64,000 nt of DNA from Verrucomicrobiota bacterium (GTDB lineage Bacteria > Verrucomicrobiota > Verrucomicrobiia > Limisphaerales > PALSA-1396): the NCBI GenBank assembly GCA_016200005.1, contig JACQFP010000024.1, forward strand, positions 1 through 64,000, given 5' to 3'. Below are positions 18,165-27,029 of the stretch, one piece after another; the stretch's first letter is position 1; each line of letters opens with the position of its first letter. Both the position numbers and the translations under genes were made by a program. A model generated the notes under the pieces. It was not told where the DNA came from. It did no database searches and saw only the letters and a list, made by a program, of their open reading frames with translations.

Positions 18165-19151
18165 TCAACGATGGATGGCCGCCTCAACCTTGTCGAGGAG
18201 GGTGTAGTAGGGCTCAAGTTTGTCTTTAGTGATGAACGCGGATGGTAGCTTCGTCCACCAGGGAATCTTCTCGCCGCGCACAACTTTGTCGAGCAGTTCC
18301 GCCGCGCCGAAAGACTCTTCCCACAACTGCTGACTGACCACCGCATACACGGCACCGTCTTTCACCAGATCCAAATTGACCCGCATGTAATCCATGCCCA
18401 CGGCAATGATCTTGCGTCCGGCCTCCTTTTGCGCCCCCGCGCAAGTTGTCGGGCCGCCGCCCGTGGTCGAGAGAGCCGCCACTACGTCCGGATGGGCCTG
18501 CAGCATTGAAACCGCTTTCGAGATCGCCTTGGCGGCATCGAATCCTTCTTCCTCGGGTGCCAGCACCTTCACTGCGGGATACAAATCGTTCATGGCTTTG
18601 GTGAAGTTCTCGGATACCGAATTCTCGGTCGTGTTAAAGGAACCTTGTGTAATGGCGACAGTGCCTTTGCCGCCGATGGCCTTGCCAATTTCCCGCGCCG
18701 CTTCCTTTGCATACGCCGCCGGATCACAACTGATAATACCGGTCGCGCCCGGCACCGAGCCTTCGGGTATTGGGAAGTGCGGAAGAATAATTGGCAGTCC
18801 GGTCTTACCAACCTTCTCAATGAGAGGATTCCAAGCAGGACTTCCGGTCCAGATGGCGATGCCCGCCGCGTCGCCCTTGGCCAACGCCTGTTCAGCCAGC
18901 GCAATCGTGCCGGCAACATCCGGGCTGTCTGTACCGATGATTTCCACTTGGTAGCCAAGCTTCTTGCATCCCTCGCTAAAGCCGATCTGTGTCAACTGAT
19001 GGGTCGGATGACCCTTCATCGGCTGCACCCAGTAGAACTTCTTTCCGATCGCTTTTGGTGCTGAGGACTCTGGTGATGGTTTGTCGCAGCCACTCAGCAG
19101 CGCGACCAATCCAACCACCCCAAACCACTTCATGCTTCGTATCATCTTCAT
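18165..19151 (-). CDS. Periplasmic sugar-binding lipoprotein of the ABC importer
   Basis: 328 residues from ATG 19151, chosen because GGAAGGAAG lies just upstream and it opens directly on a lipoprotein signal (FGVVGLVALLSGC, lipobox LSGC). The body is a type I periplasmic-binding fold of the ribose/xylose group (VQPMKGHPTHQL, GTDSPDVAGTIALAEQ, TTGGGPTTCAGAQ, VGMDYMRVNLDLV). It captures a sugar outside the membrane and hands it to the permease. The ligand cannot be read from sequence. Confidence 0.88.
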   Translation of the reverse strand: MKMIRSMKWFGVVGLVALLSGCDKPSPESSAPKAIGKKFYWVQPMKGHPTHQLTQIGFSEGCKKLGYQVEIIGTDSPDVAGTIALAEQALAKGDAAGIAIWTGSPAWNPLIEKVGKTGLPIILPHFPIPEGSVPGATGIISCDPAAYAKEAAREIGKAIGGKGTVAITQGSFNTTENSVSENFTKAMNDLYPAVKVLAPEEEGFDAAKAISKAVSMLQAHPDVVAALSTTGGGPTTCAGAQKEAGRKIIAVGMDYMRVNLDLVKDGAVYAVVSQQLWEESFGAAELLDKVVRGEKIPWWTKLPSAFITKDKLEPYYTLLDKVEAAIHR

Positions 19152-19188
19152 ATTGCTTCCTTCCATTAAGTTACCGACCACGTCACCT

Positions 19189-20139
19189 TCACGATATCTT
19201 GGTGCGCCGCCGCAGGAGATCAACGCCCACCGCGAGGATCATGATCACGCCCACCGCCACGGTTTGCCAGTGGGTGTTGACGCCCGTGACCACCAAGCCG
19301 CTGCGGACGACCTGCATGATCATCAAACCCAGAAACGTCCCGGTGACCGTCCCGATTCCGCCGAAGAGGCTGACGCCTCCAATCACCACCGCGGCGATGA
19401 CATCCAGTTCCCAGCCCACGCCGATCTCCGGCTGGCCGACATTGAGTTGGGCCATCAGGAGCATGCCCCCGATCCCAGCCAGCGCGCCGGTCAGCATGTA
19501 ACAGTTCAGCTTCACCCAATCGGTGTTGATCCCGGCGATGCGCGCCACTTCCTTGTTGCCGCCGGTCGCGTAAACCATCCGGCCGAATACCGTCTTGCGC
19601 AGACAGAAATCACCGATCAACACTGCGCCGATAAAAATGACAAACGCCCAGGACAAACCCAGCGGTTCGGCCCGGCCAAACGCTTTCAACGAATCAGGAA
19701 TGGGATAGATCGGATAACCTTTGCACAGGAGATAATTGAAGCCGCGCGCGATGTAGAGCATGCCCAGGGTGGCAATGAAGGCGGGGATGCCAAATCGAAC
19801 CGCAACGATTCCGTTGATCAATCCGGCCACGCATCCGAGCAGGATTCCAGCCGCCAAACCGGCTTCGACCGGCCAACCCGCATGTTTCATGAGCCACGAC
19901 GACACGACCGCGCACAAACCCGCCACCGAGCCGACCGAAAGATCAATCTCGCCCGCGATCATCAGCCACGTTTGCCCCACCGCGATGATGCCGACAAAAG
20001 CCATGGCCCGCAGCATCGAAGCCACACTGTTGTGGCTTAGAAATGAGTGGCTCATGCCATAGAACACCAACGTGCAAACCACGAGCGGGACGAGCACGCC
20101 CAGTTCGGGAACCGCCCATAATTTACGCAGGGTTTTCAA
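19189..20139 (-). CDS. Sugar ABC transporter permease (RbsC type)
   Basis: 316 residues with about eight to ten hydrophobic helices, of BPD_transp_2 type. The conserved stretch SVGSVAGLCAVVSSWLMK (after LMIAGEIDL) and the coupling region VFGRMVYATGGNKEVARIAG are diagnostic for ribose/xylose/galactose permeases. It lies 9 bp after the SDR stop and 37 bp before the binding protein, with the ATPase next, so the importer is complete. Confidence 0.9.
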   Translation of the reverse strand: MKTLRKLWAVPELGVLVPLVVCTLVFYGMSHSFLSHNSVASMLRAMAFVGIIAVGQTWLMIAGEIDLSVGSVAGLCAVVSSWLMKHAGWPVEAGLAAGILLGCVAGLINGIVAVRFGIPAFIATLGMLYIARGFNYLLCKGYPIYPIPDSLKAFGRAEPLGLSWAFVIFIGAVLIGDFCLRKTVFGRMVYATGGNKEVARIAGINTDWVKLNCYMLTGALAGIGGMLLMAQLNVGQPEIGVGWELDVIAAVVIGGVSLFGGIGTVTGTFLGLMIMQVVRSGLVVTGVNTHWQTVAVGVIMILAVGVDLLRRRTKIS

Positions 20140-20148
20140 TCGGGTAAT

Positions 20149-20985
20149 TCACACTCCCGGCACGTAACCGGCGCCGAATTTAGCGGTGGAAGGATTCCGA
20201 AAATCCGAAATCAGCGACATCAACGCCGTCGTGCCCCCGTCGGCAATGATCGTCTGCCCGATGATGTAGCCCGCCGCATCGGAGCAGAGAAACACGGCCA
20301 GTTTCGCGATCTCGACTTTTTCGCCGGAGCGGCCCAACGGGACTTTTTCGTAGGCGACCTTGCGCGCGTCCTCTTCGTTGAAGCCAGGAATCGCCATGGC
20401 ATAATTTTCCACCGTCACCCACCCAGGCGCGATGGCGTTGACGCGAATGCCCTTGTGCGCCAGTTCGACCGCCAGGGAGCGGGTGTAGGCGATGATCGCC
20501 CCCTTGGTGCCGGCATAGACTGAATGTTCGGGTGCGCCGGAGACGCCGTGGATGGAGGTGATGTTGCAAATCGCTCCGCCGCCATGCTTCAACATGTCTT
20601 CCGCCACGACTTGGGTGAGGAAGAACTGCCCGCGGATGTTCACATGGTAAACCGCGTCGAACTGCTTCGGGGTCACGGTGAGAAAGGGCCGGTTGAAAGT
20701 GATGCCGGCGTTGTTCACGAGGCAATCCACGCTCCCGAGAAAGTTAATGGCCTGTTGGCCCAGGGATTGGGTCTGCGTCACGTCGTTGAAGTCGGCCCGG
20801 AACGCCTCCGCGCGCCGGCCCAAGGCTCGAATTTCCTGGATTGCCGAACGCGCACCCTCGTCGTTGCGCGAGTAATGGAGCGCCACATCCGCGCCTTGGC
20901 GGGCAAACTCCAGCGCGATTTCCCGGCCGATACCCGTACCGGAGCCGGTTACCAACACCCGTTTGGAGATCTTTGTTTGATTCAT
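20149..20985 (-). CDS. Short-chain dehydrogenase/reductase, first gene of the sugar operon
   Basis: 278 residues. TGSGTGIGREIA binds NAD(P), NNAGI is normal, Ser is in ITSIHGVSG, and the active pair is intact in SVYAGTKGAI (YxxxK). GQTIIADGGTT closes the Rossmann fold, with a roughly 20-residue tail. It probably oxidises the imported sugar, or a derived alcohol or acid, in the cytoplasm. As the first gene after the divergent promoter region it should be the best expressed of the operon. Confidence 0.82.
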   Translation of the reverse strand: MNQTKISKRVLVTGSGTGIGREIALEFARQGADVALHYSRNDEGARSAIQEIRALGRRAEAFRADFNDVTQTQSLGQQAINFLGSVDCLVNNAGITFNRPFLTVTPKQFDAVYHVNIRGQFFLTQVVAEDMLKHGGGAICNITSIHGVSGAPEHSVYAGTKGAIIAYTRSLAVELAHKGIRVNAIAPGWVTVENYAMAIPGFNEEDARKVAYEKVPLGRSGEKVEIAKLAVFLCSDAAGYIIGQTIIADGGTTALMSLISDFRNPSTAKFGAGYVPGV

Positions 20986-21263
20986 GCTCTTCTTGGAGTT
21001 CTCCCTTGAATAATATGATTTCCCCAGCGCCCGGACAAAGCTGGACCATATCCCGATTCTTGATTCAACTGAGTCATCTTCTGTTAGTTAAACAGCGGTC
21101 AGCGCCAATCGCCTGCTTTTTTCGGCTGTATTTCTCTTTTTTCCCCTGCCTTTCGACAGCACCTTTCGAAGCGGGAAAAACGTCGAAAAAATCGGTTAAA
21201 ATAACAGGCGGCCCGTTGCGAAAGAGTTAACATCAACTTCAATCGAAACAACCAAATTAAATT
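20986..21263. promoter_or_regulatory. Divergent promoter/operator region between two catabolic operons
   Basis: This 278 bp gap separates the minus-strand uptake operon from the plus-strand catabolic run, so it should hold both promoters. Candidate operator features are TTTCGAC (21151-21157) facing GTCGAAA (21182-21188) and the palindrome TTCGAA (21165-21170) between them. These are seen; binding by the AraC protein at 12692 is inference. Confidence 0.45.
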
Positions 21264-22250
21264 ATGAGCGTCGCCAAACCCGAAGTCGTCATCACCGACT
21301 GGACCTTTACAGACCTCAACATCGAGAATCAACTTCTCCAATCGAAGGACATCGAACTGGTCAGCAAACAATGCAAAACCGAGGCCGAACTGATCTGGTT
21401 AGTCTCCGACGCCGATGCTGTCATCACGCAATTCGCCAAAATCAATGCGAATGTCATTGGCGCGATGAAGAAGGCACGGGCCATCGTCCGCTACGGGATC
21501 GGCGTGGATAATGTGGACCTCGAAGCGGCGCGTAGCCGCAATATCCCGGTCTGCAATATTCCGGACTACTGCATGGATGAAGTCGCCGATCACACGCTGG
21601 CTTTCGTTCTTGCCACCACGCGACAGGTTGTTCCGAACACGCTCCATCTGCACGAGGGGAAATGGGGGCTGCCCGTTCCATTGACAGCCATGCAAACTCT
21701 CAAGACCCTGACCGTGGGTGTGATTGGATTCGGCCGCATCGGTCGGGAGGTCGTGCGCCGGTTGCTGGCGTTCAAGTGCCGCGTGCTTCTGTTTGACCCG
21801 GTCGTTCCGGCAACGGAAATTGCCAAAGCCGGCGCGGAAGCCGCCGCTTCGCTGGACACACTCCTCGCGCAAAGCGACATTGTCACCCCCCATTGCCCCT
21901 CCACACCAAAAACCCGACACATGTTCAACACAGAAACGTTCGTGCAGATGAAATCCGGCGCCATTTTCATCAACGTTGGCCGTGGTGACCTCGTGGACAG
22001 CAACGCACTCGTGACGGCCTTGCAGAGTGGTAAGTTAAGCGGTGCGGCGCTGGATGTGTTCGACCCGGAGCCCATTCCAGCGAACAATCCGATTCTCAAG
22101 ATGCCAAACGTGATTCTCGCAGCGCACATCGCCTCGGCCAGCCCGGCGGCAGTGAAGCGGCTGCGCGAAACTGCGGCCAGCATTGCTGCACTCGCTGTTC
22201 AGGGGCAGCCGCTGCCCAATATTGTAAATGGAGTAAAATCGCGGGCTTGA
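21264..22250 (+). CDS. D-isomer-specific 2-hydroxyacid dehydrogenase (CtBP-like)
   Basis: 328 residues, full length for the family. RYGIGVDNVDLEAA is the conserved catalytic-domain entry, GVIGFGRIGREVV the NAD motif. The catalytic triad is visible as Arg in NVGRGDLVD, Glu in DVFDPEPIP and His in AAHIASASP. It reduces a 2-oxoacid or oxidises a D-2-hydroxyacid. First gene of the plus-strand run; two further family members lie at 23629 and 58614, which suggests several hydroxyacid steps or a broad substrate set. Confidence 0.85.
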   Translation: MSVAKPEVVITDWTFTDLNIENQLLQSKDIELVSKQCKTEAELIWLVSDADAVITQFAKINANVIGAMKKARAIVRYGIGVDNVDLEAARSRNIPVCNIPDYCMDEVADHTLAFVLATTRQVVPNTLHLHEGKWGLPVPLTAMQTLKTLTVGVIGFGRIGREVVRRLLAFKCRVLLFDPVVPATEIAKAGAEAAASLDTLLAQSDIVTPHCPSTPKTRHMFNTETFVQMKSGAIFINVGRGDLVDSNALVTALQSGKLSGAALDVFDPEPIPANNPILKMPNVILAAHIASASPAAVKRLRETAASIAALAVQGQPLPNIVNGVKSRA

Positions 22251-22298
22251 CCATAACGGACGGCGCGACCGCAAATCCCATTGCTCGCGTCACAATGT

Positions 22299-22322
22299 TG
22301 GCATGCTGGCATTCTGGCATTC
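22299..22322 (+). repeat. Tandem repeat, 8-bp unit, three copies
   Basis: TGGCATGC, TGGCATTC, TGGCATTC in direct succession in the gap between two dehydrogenase genes. It may be slippage-prone; no function is apparent. Confidence 0.7.
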
Positions 22323-22489
22323 TGACCAATAAAATAATCACGATTGCGTGAGTCAACTGCAAAAAGAGTTGAAAAACAGACGAAAAGCAAAGGCACAGCA
22401 GACCCCCCGCTTTACAATCGGAGCATGTGTCATGCGCTTGAAACAAGTTTACGCCGCATCGGCGAGCATCTTTGCACGGCAACTCTTTT

Positions 22490-23584
22490 ATGATCAGCAG
22501 CACGCCAAAAGCACCAAGCTCGAGCTCTATTGTCTCCTACGAGGCGTTGCATCGCTTCACCACGAAGGCATTTCAGCGAGCTGGCTTGTCCGAGCCCGAT
22601 GCCAGGACCGGCGCGGATGTGCTCGCGCTCACCGACGCTTGGGGAACATTCACCCACGGAACGAAATGTCTCCGCGGTTATTTGCGCCGGCTCAAAGCAG
22701 GTGGCTTGCGCGCCAGTGCCCGACCTGCGATCTCTGCCGAAGGCCCGGCATGGGCCATCGTCAACGGTCACTCCGCTCTCGCAATGGTCACGTCAGTCTT
22801 CGCGATGCGCACCGCGATTGCAAAGGCGAAAACCTGCGGCATTGCTTATGTCGGCGTTCGGAACAGTTGCCACTACGGTGCGGCCGGCTACTACGCATCA
22901 TTGGCGGCAGATGAGGGACTCATCGGTCTGAGCATGGCCAACGACATTCCGTCAGTGGCCGCCCCCGGCTCGCGCGGCGCAATTACCGGCAGCAACCCCA
23001 TTTCTTATGCGGTGCCAGCGGGTAAACATCGTTCCATTCTGCTCGACATGTCCGTGGCCACTGTGGCGGGAGGGAAGGTTTACGCCGCCCGCACGCGCAG
23101 TGAAAGCATTCCGAACACCTGGCTCATTGGCAAAGACGGCAAACCCACGACTGATCCGAGCGGTTACCCTGAAGTGGGTGCGCTTCAACCGGCCGCTGGC
23201 CACAAAGGTTACGGCATTGCGTTGCTCATCGAGACCTTGACGGGAATCCTGAGCGGAGCATCGGTGACTTGGAAAGTGGGCAGTTGGTTGTGGGATGACG
23301 GCACGAAGCCCACTGATCACGGGGCGGCCTTCATCGCAATTGACGTCAACACCATCATGCCTGCCTCAGAATTCACACGACGCGTCGAAGCGCTCGTGGA
23401 TGAGATTCACCGAGCCCCTCGAGCTGACAGCGTCGAACGTCTCTACGTGCCGGGTGAAATGGAATGGGAACGACATTCCCGCGCCGTGCGGGAAGGCATT
23501 GTGCTGCCATCGGATGTCGTAGATAGCTTGAGGGACTCGGCGGCGATGGTTGGGCTCAAGCTCGAAGAGTATTTGAAAATCTGA
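22490..23584 (+). CDS. Malate/L-lactate dehydrogenase family (Ldh_2) oxidoreductase
   Basis: 364 residues from ATG 22490; a TTG six codons earlier is less likely. Family hallmarks are visible: TFTHGTKCLRGYLRRL, then NGHSALAMV, VRNSCHYGAAGYY, ITGSNPISYAVPAG, LLDMSVATVAGGKV and AAGHKGYGIALLIETL. These enzymes use NAD(P) with a fold unrelated to classical LDH and act on L-2-hydroxyacids, ureidoglycolate, sulfolactate or 2,3-diketogulonate. In this context a sugar-acid-derived hydroxyacid is likely. Confidence 0.85.
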   Translation: MISSTPKAPSSSSIVSYEALHRFTTKAFQRAGLSEPDARTGADVLALTDAWGTFTHGTKCLRGYLRRLKAGGLRASARPAISAEGPAWAIVNGHSALAMVTSVFAMRTAIAKAKTCGIAYVGVRNSCHYGAAGYYASLAADEGLIGLSMANDIPSVAAPGSRGAITGSNPISYAVPAGKHRSILLDMSVATVAGGKVYAARTRSESIPNTWLIGKDGKPTTDPSGYPEVGALQPAAGHKGYGIALLIETLTGILSGASVTWKVGSWLWDDGTKPTDHGAAFIAIDVNTIMPASEFTRRVEALVDEIHRAPRADSVERLYVPGEMEWERHSRAVREGIVLPSDVVDSLRDSAAMVGLKLEEYLKI

Positions 23585-23628
23585 CGCGACGTCTTGACAG
23601 TTTAGCAAGAAGCGGGACAAGAAACCAT

Positions 23629-24432
23629 ATGCATACAATCAAGCCCCGTGTTGCCATCATTCGAAACTGCGTTGGGCTCGAATCGGTCGATATCGATGCA
23701 GCAGAGAAGCGCCGAATTGCGGTCTGCAATTTGCCCGCTTCCGGGACTCAAGAGGTCGCCGACCACGCAATCATCTTGGCGCTGGCATTTTGCCGTCGAC
23801 TTTGCCCGAGTGAAGCCGAGTCGAAGAAGGTGGGCGGGCTCATCAAGGATGAATCACAAATGCTGCGGTTGCGCGGGTTGACTTTTGGAATCATTGGCTT
23901 GGGCCGCATCGGCACCGCCACAGCACTGCTGACCAAAACCTTTGGCTTTAAGGTTTGCTTTTACGATCCTTATCTGCCGACCGGAGAGGATAAGGCGGCG
24001 GAAATCGTCCGTTCTCGCACACTTGAGGAACTCCTCCGTCACGCTGACGTAGTATCCCTGCATTGCCCTTTGACCCGGGAAACCCAACACATGATTGGCG
24101 AGCGCGAGATGGCATGGATGAAGCCAACTGCTTTCATTGTCAACACGGCGCGCGTGGCGATCATCAAGAAGGCTGCAATCCTGGCTGCCTTACGAGAGGG
24201 CCAGTTGGGCGGCGCTGGTTTTGGCGTGACTGAAGATGAAGCGTTTGAAGCATTCAGTTCCCCGGAAGAGGCGACCACACCAAATCTGATCGTGATCTGT
24301 CACGCGGCGTTCTCCTGCGTTGAGGCAAAAAAGGAAATGAGAACCACTTCGGCTCGCATTGCGCATGCGACGGTTTGGGGCGAGAGCCTTGAGAACGTCG
24401 TGCATGCAAAGCAGATGCAATCCAGAAAATAG
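23629..24432 (+). CDS. 2-hydroxyacid dehydrogenase missing its N-terminal part
   Basis: 267 residues against about 320 for the family: it starts at RVAIIRNCVGLESVDIDAA, so the first 50 or so residues of the catalytic domain are absent. GIIGLGRIGTATAL binds NAD. The Arg (NTARVAIIKK), Glu (VTEDEAFE) and His (ICHAAFSC) positions are kept, but their surroundings are unusual: the normal Gly after Arg is Val, and D-V-x-E is G-V-T-E. It may be a decaying duplicate or a specialised short form. Adjacent to the SDR at 24447 (14 bp). Confidence 0.65.
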   Translation: MHTIKPRVAIIRNCVGLESVDIDAAEKRRIAVCNLPASGTQEVADHAIILALAFCRRLCPSEAESKKVGGLIKDESQMLRLRGLTFGIIGLGRIGTATALLTKTFGFKVCFYDPYLPTGEDKAAEIVRSRTLEELLRHADVVSLHCPLTRETQHMIGEREMAWMKPTAFIVNTARVAIIKKAAILAALREGQLGGAGFGVTEDEAFEAFSSPEEATTPNLIVICHAAFSCVEAKKEMRTTSARIAHATVWGESLENVVHAKQMQSRK

Positions 24433-24446
24433 CTAATTTAAAACTT

Positions 24447-25217
24447 ATGTTCTCACTCCAAGAGAAAGTCACCATCGTCACCGGTGCCGGGTCGGGCATC
24501 GGAGCGGCCATTGCAGAATGCTTTGCCAAAGCCGACGCGCTGGTTTATGTCGCCGATTACGATGAAGCCGGTGGCGGGAAAATTGTGTCCAGAATCGAAA
24601 AAGAGGGCGGCAAGGCGAAGCTCGCGGTTGTGGATGTCACGAAGGAAGCCGAGTGCCAAACGCTCGTGAAACGTGTGCTGGCGGAAAATTCCAGTCGGTG
24701 CGATGTGCTGGTAAATAACGCGGGCGTCGGTCACGTGGGCACAATCCTCACCACCGAACCCACAGATCTCGACCGACTCTGGAAAGTCAATGTTCTGGGC
24801 ACCTATTTTCTCAGCCGCACTGTACTGCCATCAATGATCGAGCGCCGCGCCGGCTCGATCATCAATCTTGGTTCCGTCGCAGCCGTCATCGGCATGGAAT
24901 CCCGCCTCGCTTACACGGTTACCAAACATGCGGTCCTAGGCATGACTCGTGCAATGGCCATGGATCATGGCGCGACGGGCGTGCGGATCAATTGCATCTG
25001 CCCCGGGCGCACGCAGACCCCGTTTGTGGAGAAGCGTTTGCGGGAATACGCCGACCCGCAGGAGTACATGAAACAAATGGTCGCGCCCCACGCGCTTAAG
25101 CGGCTTGCGCAACCCGCGGAGATCGCAGCCGCGGCACTCTTCCTCGCGAGTGATGAATCCGCCTTCGTCACTGGTAGCGCCTTCGCTGTGGATGGAGGTT
25201 ACACGGCAGGCAAGTAA
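24447..25217 (+). CDS. Short-chain dehydrogenase (3-oxoacyl-ACP-reductase/2-keto-3-deoxy-fuconate-dehydrogenase type)
   Basis: 256 residues with all classical SDR elements: TGAGSGIGAAIAE, VDVTKEAEC, NNAGVGHVG, LGSVAAVIG, the YxxxK pair in LAYTVTKHAV, and CPGRTQTPFVEKRL. PGRTQTPF and the general look resemble the SDRs that pair with an FAH-fold hydrolase in non-phosphorylating L-fucose/L-rhamnose/L-arabinose routes. The FAH gene follows 29 bp later. NAD preference is suggested by Asp at the end of strand 2 (VADYDEAG). Confidence 0.82.
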   Translation: MFSLQEKVTIVTGAGSGIGAAIAECFAKADALVYVADYDEAGGGKIVSRIEKEGGKAKLAVVDVTKEAECQTLVKRVLAENSSRCDVLVNNAGVGHVGTILTTEPTDLDRLWKVNVLGTYFLSRTVLPSMIERRAGSIINLGSVAAVIGMESRLAYTVTKHAVLGMTRAMAMDHGATGVRINCICPGRTQTPFVEKRLREYADPQEYMKQMVAPHALKRLAQPAEIAAAALFLASDESAFVTGSAFAVDGGYTAGK

Positions 25218-25246
25218 CGATTTCTAATCAACTCATACTCAAATAA

Positions 25247-26053
25247 ATGAAAATCATCCGTTATCAAACCACACAGAACGAAATAAATTACGCATCCCTG
25301 CAACCCGACGGCAGCACGCGAGAAATCAACGGAGACATCTTCGGACAGTTTGAAGTCACGGGAAAAACCGTGAAGCCCCATAAGCTGCTTGCCCCGGTCG
25401 CGCCAGTGAATCTTTTATGCATCGGGTTGAATTACCGCCGGCACGCCGAGGAGGGAAAAGCACCCATTCCGGAGCGTCCAGTATTGTTCATGAAGGCCAC
25501 GTCTGCGGTGCAAAACCCAGGCGACCCCATCGTCCTGCCCAGGCATCTCCGCAGCGACGAGGTGGATTACGAGTGCGAACTGGCCGTCGTGATTGGCAAA
25601 CGTTGCAAGAATGTATCGCGCGAAAACGCCCTAGACTATGTGTTCGGCTACACTTGCGCCAACGACGTCAGCGCCCGCGACTGGCAGATCAAGTGGGGCG
25701 GCAGCCAGTGGTGTCGCGGCAAGACCTTCGATACTTTTGCGCCTCTCGGCCCCTGCCTTGTATTAAAGGATGAGATTCCCGATCCGGCTGCATTAAAGAT
25801 CCGCACTGTGCTCAATGGCCAAGTGATGCAGGACTGGCGCTGCGACGACTTCATTTTCGACGTACCCTCGGTCATTGCCTTCCTGAGCGGCAGCACAACG
25901 CTGCTGCCCGGCACGGTGATTCTCACGGGCACCCCGCACGGCGTCGGATTCGCCAGAAAACCTCCGGTGTTCCTCAAGCCCGGCGACAAAGTGACCATCG
26001 AGATTGACCGAATCGGCGCTTTGAACAACCCGGTTATCGCGGAGGATGCATAA
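25247..26053 (+). CDS. Fumarylacetoacetate-hydrolase-family protein
   Basis: 268 residues. LLCIGLNYRRHAEE, DPIVLPRHLRSDEVDYECE and ELAVVIGK carry the acidic metal ligands (E..E then D in FGYTCANDVSARDWQ). TGTPHGVGFARKP and LKPGDKVTIEIDRIG complete the fold. Family members cleave C-C bonds of acylpyruvates or dehydrate/hydrolyse 2,4-diketo-3-deoxy sugar acids. Next to an SDR and hydroxyacid dehydrogenases, cleavage of a 2,4-diketo-3-deoxy sugar acid to pyruvate plus a hydroxyacid is the best inference. The stop is nested in the start region of the next gene. Confidence 0.83.
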   Translation: MKIIRYQTTQNEINYASLQPDGSTREINGDIFGQFEVTGKTVKPHKLLAPVAPVNLLCIGLNYRRHAEEGKAPIPERPVLFMKATSAVQNPGDPIVLPRHLRSDEVDYECELAVVIGKRCKNVSRENALDYVFGYTCANDVSARDWQIKWGGSQWCRGKTFDTFAPLGPCLVLKDEIPDPAALKIRTVLNGQVMQDWRCDDFIFDVPSVIAFLSGSTTLLPGTVILTGTPHGVGFARKPPVFLKPGDKVTIEIDRIGALNNPVIAEDA

Positions 26054-26054
26054 C

Positions 26055-27005
26055 ATGTCCACATGCCTGATCACAGGCGGAGCAGGCAACCTGGCGTGCC
26101 AGTTGTCCTGGACGCTGTCGCAGCAATTCGAGCGCATCGTTCTGTTGGATGTTGCCCCAGCGCCGATTGGCAGCGTGGCACCGAACGCGGAATTCGAGCG
26201 CGGTGATCTGCTCGATTCGAAACAACTCGATGGGGTATTCGACCGCCTTCAGCCAGCCACGGTGATTCATCTGGCCTCATTGCTTTCCGGAAACTGCGAG
26301 CAAAACCGCGTGCGCGGCTGGCAAGTAAACATGGACGGCACCTTTGCGCTGTTCGAGACTGCACTACGTCATAAACGCCCGACCGTGCTATTTGCAAGCA
26401 CCATTGCCGCTTTTGGTGGCCAGCTGCCAGAAGTTCTGACCGACGACACACCGCAATGGCCGGACGGTCTGTATGGGGTCACGAAAATGGCTGCCGAAAG
26501 GCTTGGGGTGTATTACCACCGGTGCCACGGACTGGACTTCCGCTGCCTGCGTCTGCCAATCACCGTGTCGCGGCACGCGCCCCCCGGTGCTGCCAGCGCA
26601 CTGGCGTCGCTCGCTTTCATCGAGGCGGCGCGGAACGCGCAATTTACTTTCCGATCGCGTCCGGACTCGAAGCTCGCACTCATCTACATTCGCGATGTGC
26701 TTTGCGGCTTTGCCGATCTGCTAGCCACTCCCGCTTCCCACCTTACGCAACGCGTATACAACATTGGTGCCATGACCGTCACGCCGCGCGAGATCGCCAA
26801 CGCAATCCTTCGCCGCCTTCCAGAGGCCGTGCTACGCTTTGAACCGGAGGAAACAGTCGCCGCGTTGCTCGCAAGCTGGCCCGGGGTGATCGATGACAGC
26901 GCCGCGCGTCGCGACTGGAACTGGCATTTTGAGTTTGACCTCGAACGCACGGCAGATGATTTTCTCTCCCAGCTTCGACAGGAGTTCACACCCAAGACTG
27001 CCTGA
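26055..27005 (+). CDS. NAD-dependent epimerase/dehydrogenase (extended SDR, L-threonine-dehydrogenase/DenD-like)
   Basis: 316 residues from ATG 26055, preferred over 26046 because GGAGG at 26041-26045 is then 9 nt away. ITGGAGNLACQL is the Rossmann motif, STIAAFGG gives the Ser/Thr site, and GLYGVTKMAAERLGVYYH the YxxxK pair and following helix typical of the UDP-glucose-epimerase-like dehydrogenases that include L-threonine and D-erythronate dehydrogenases. LRLPITVSRHAPPG is a family landmark. It probably oxidises a sugar acid at C2 or C3. Translation is likely coupled to the FAH gene. Confidence 0.8.
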   Translation: MSTCLITGGAGNLACQLSWTLSQQFERIVLLDVAPAPIGSVAPNAEFERGDLLDSKQLDGVFDRLQPATVIHLASLLSGNCEQNRVRGWQVNMDGTFALFETALRHKRPTVLFASTIAAFGGQLPEVLTDDTPQWPDGLYGVTKMAAERLGVYYHRCHGLDFRCLRLPITVSRHAPPGAASALASLAFIEAARNAQFTFRSRPDSKLALIYIRDVLCGFADLLATPASHLTQRVYNIGAMTVTPREIANAILRRLPEAVLRFEPEETVAALLASWPGVIDDSAARRDWNWHFEFDLERTADDFLSQLRQEFTPKTA

Positions 27006-27029
27006 CATACGAGGCCTAGCACCAGACCA

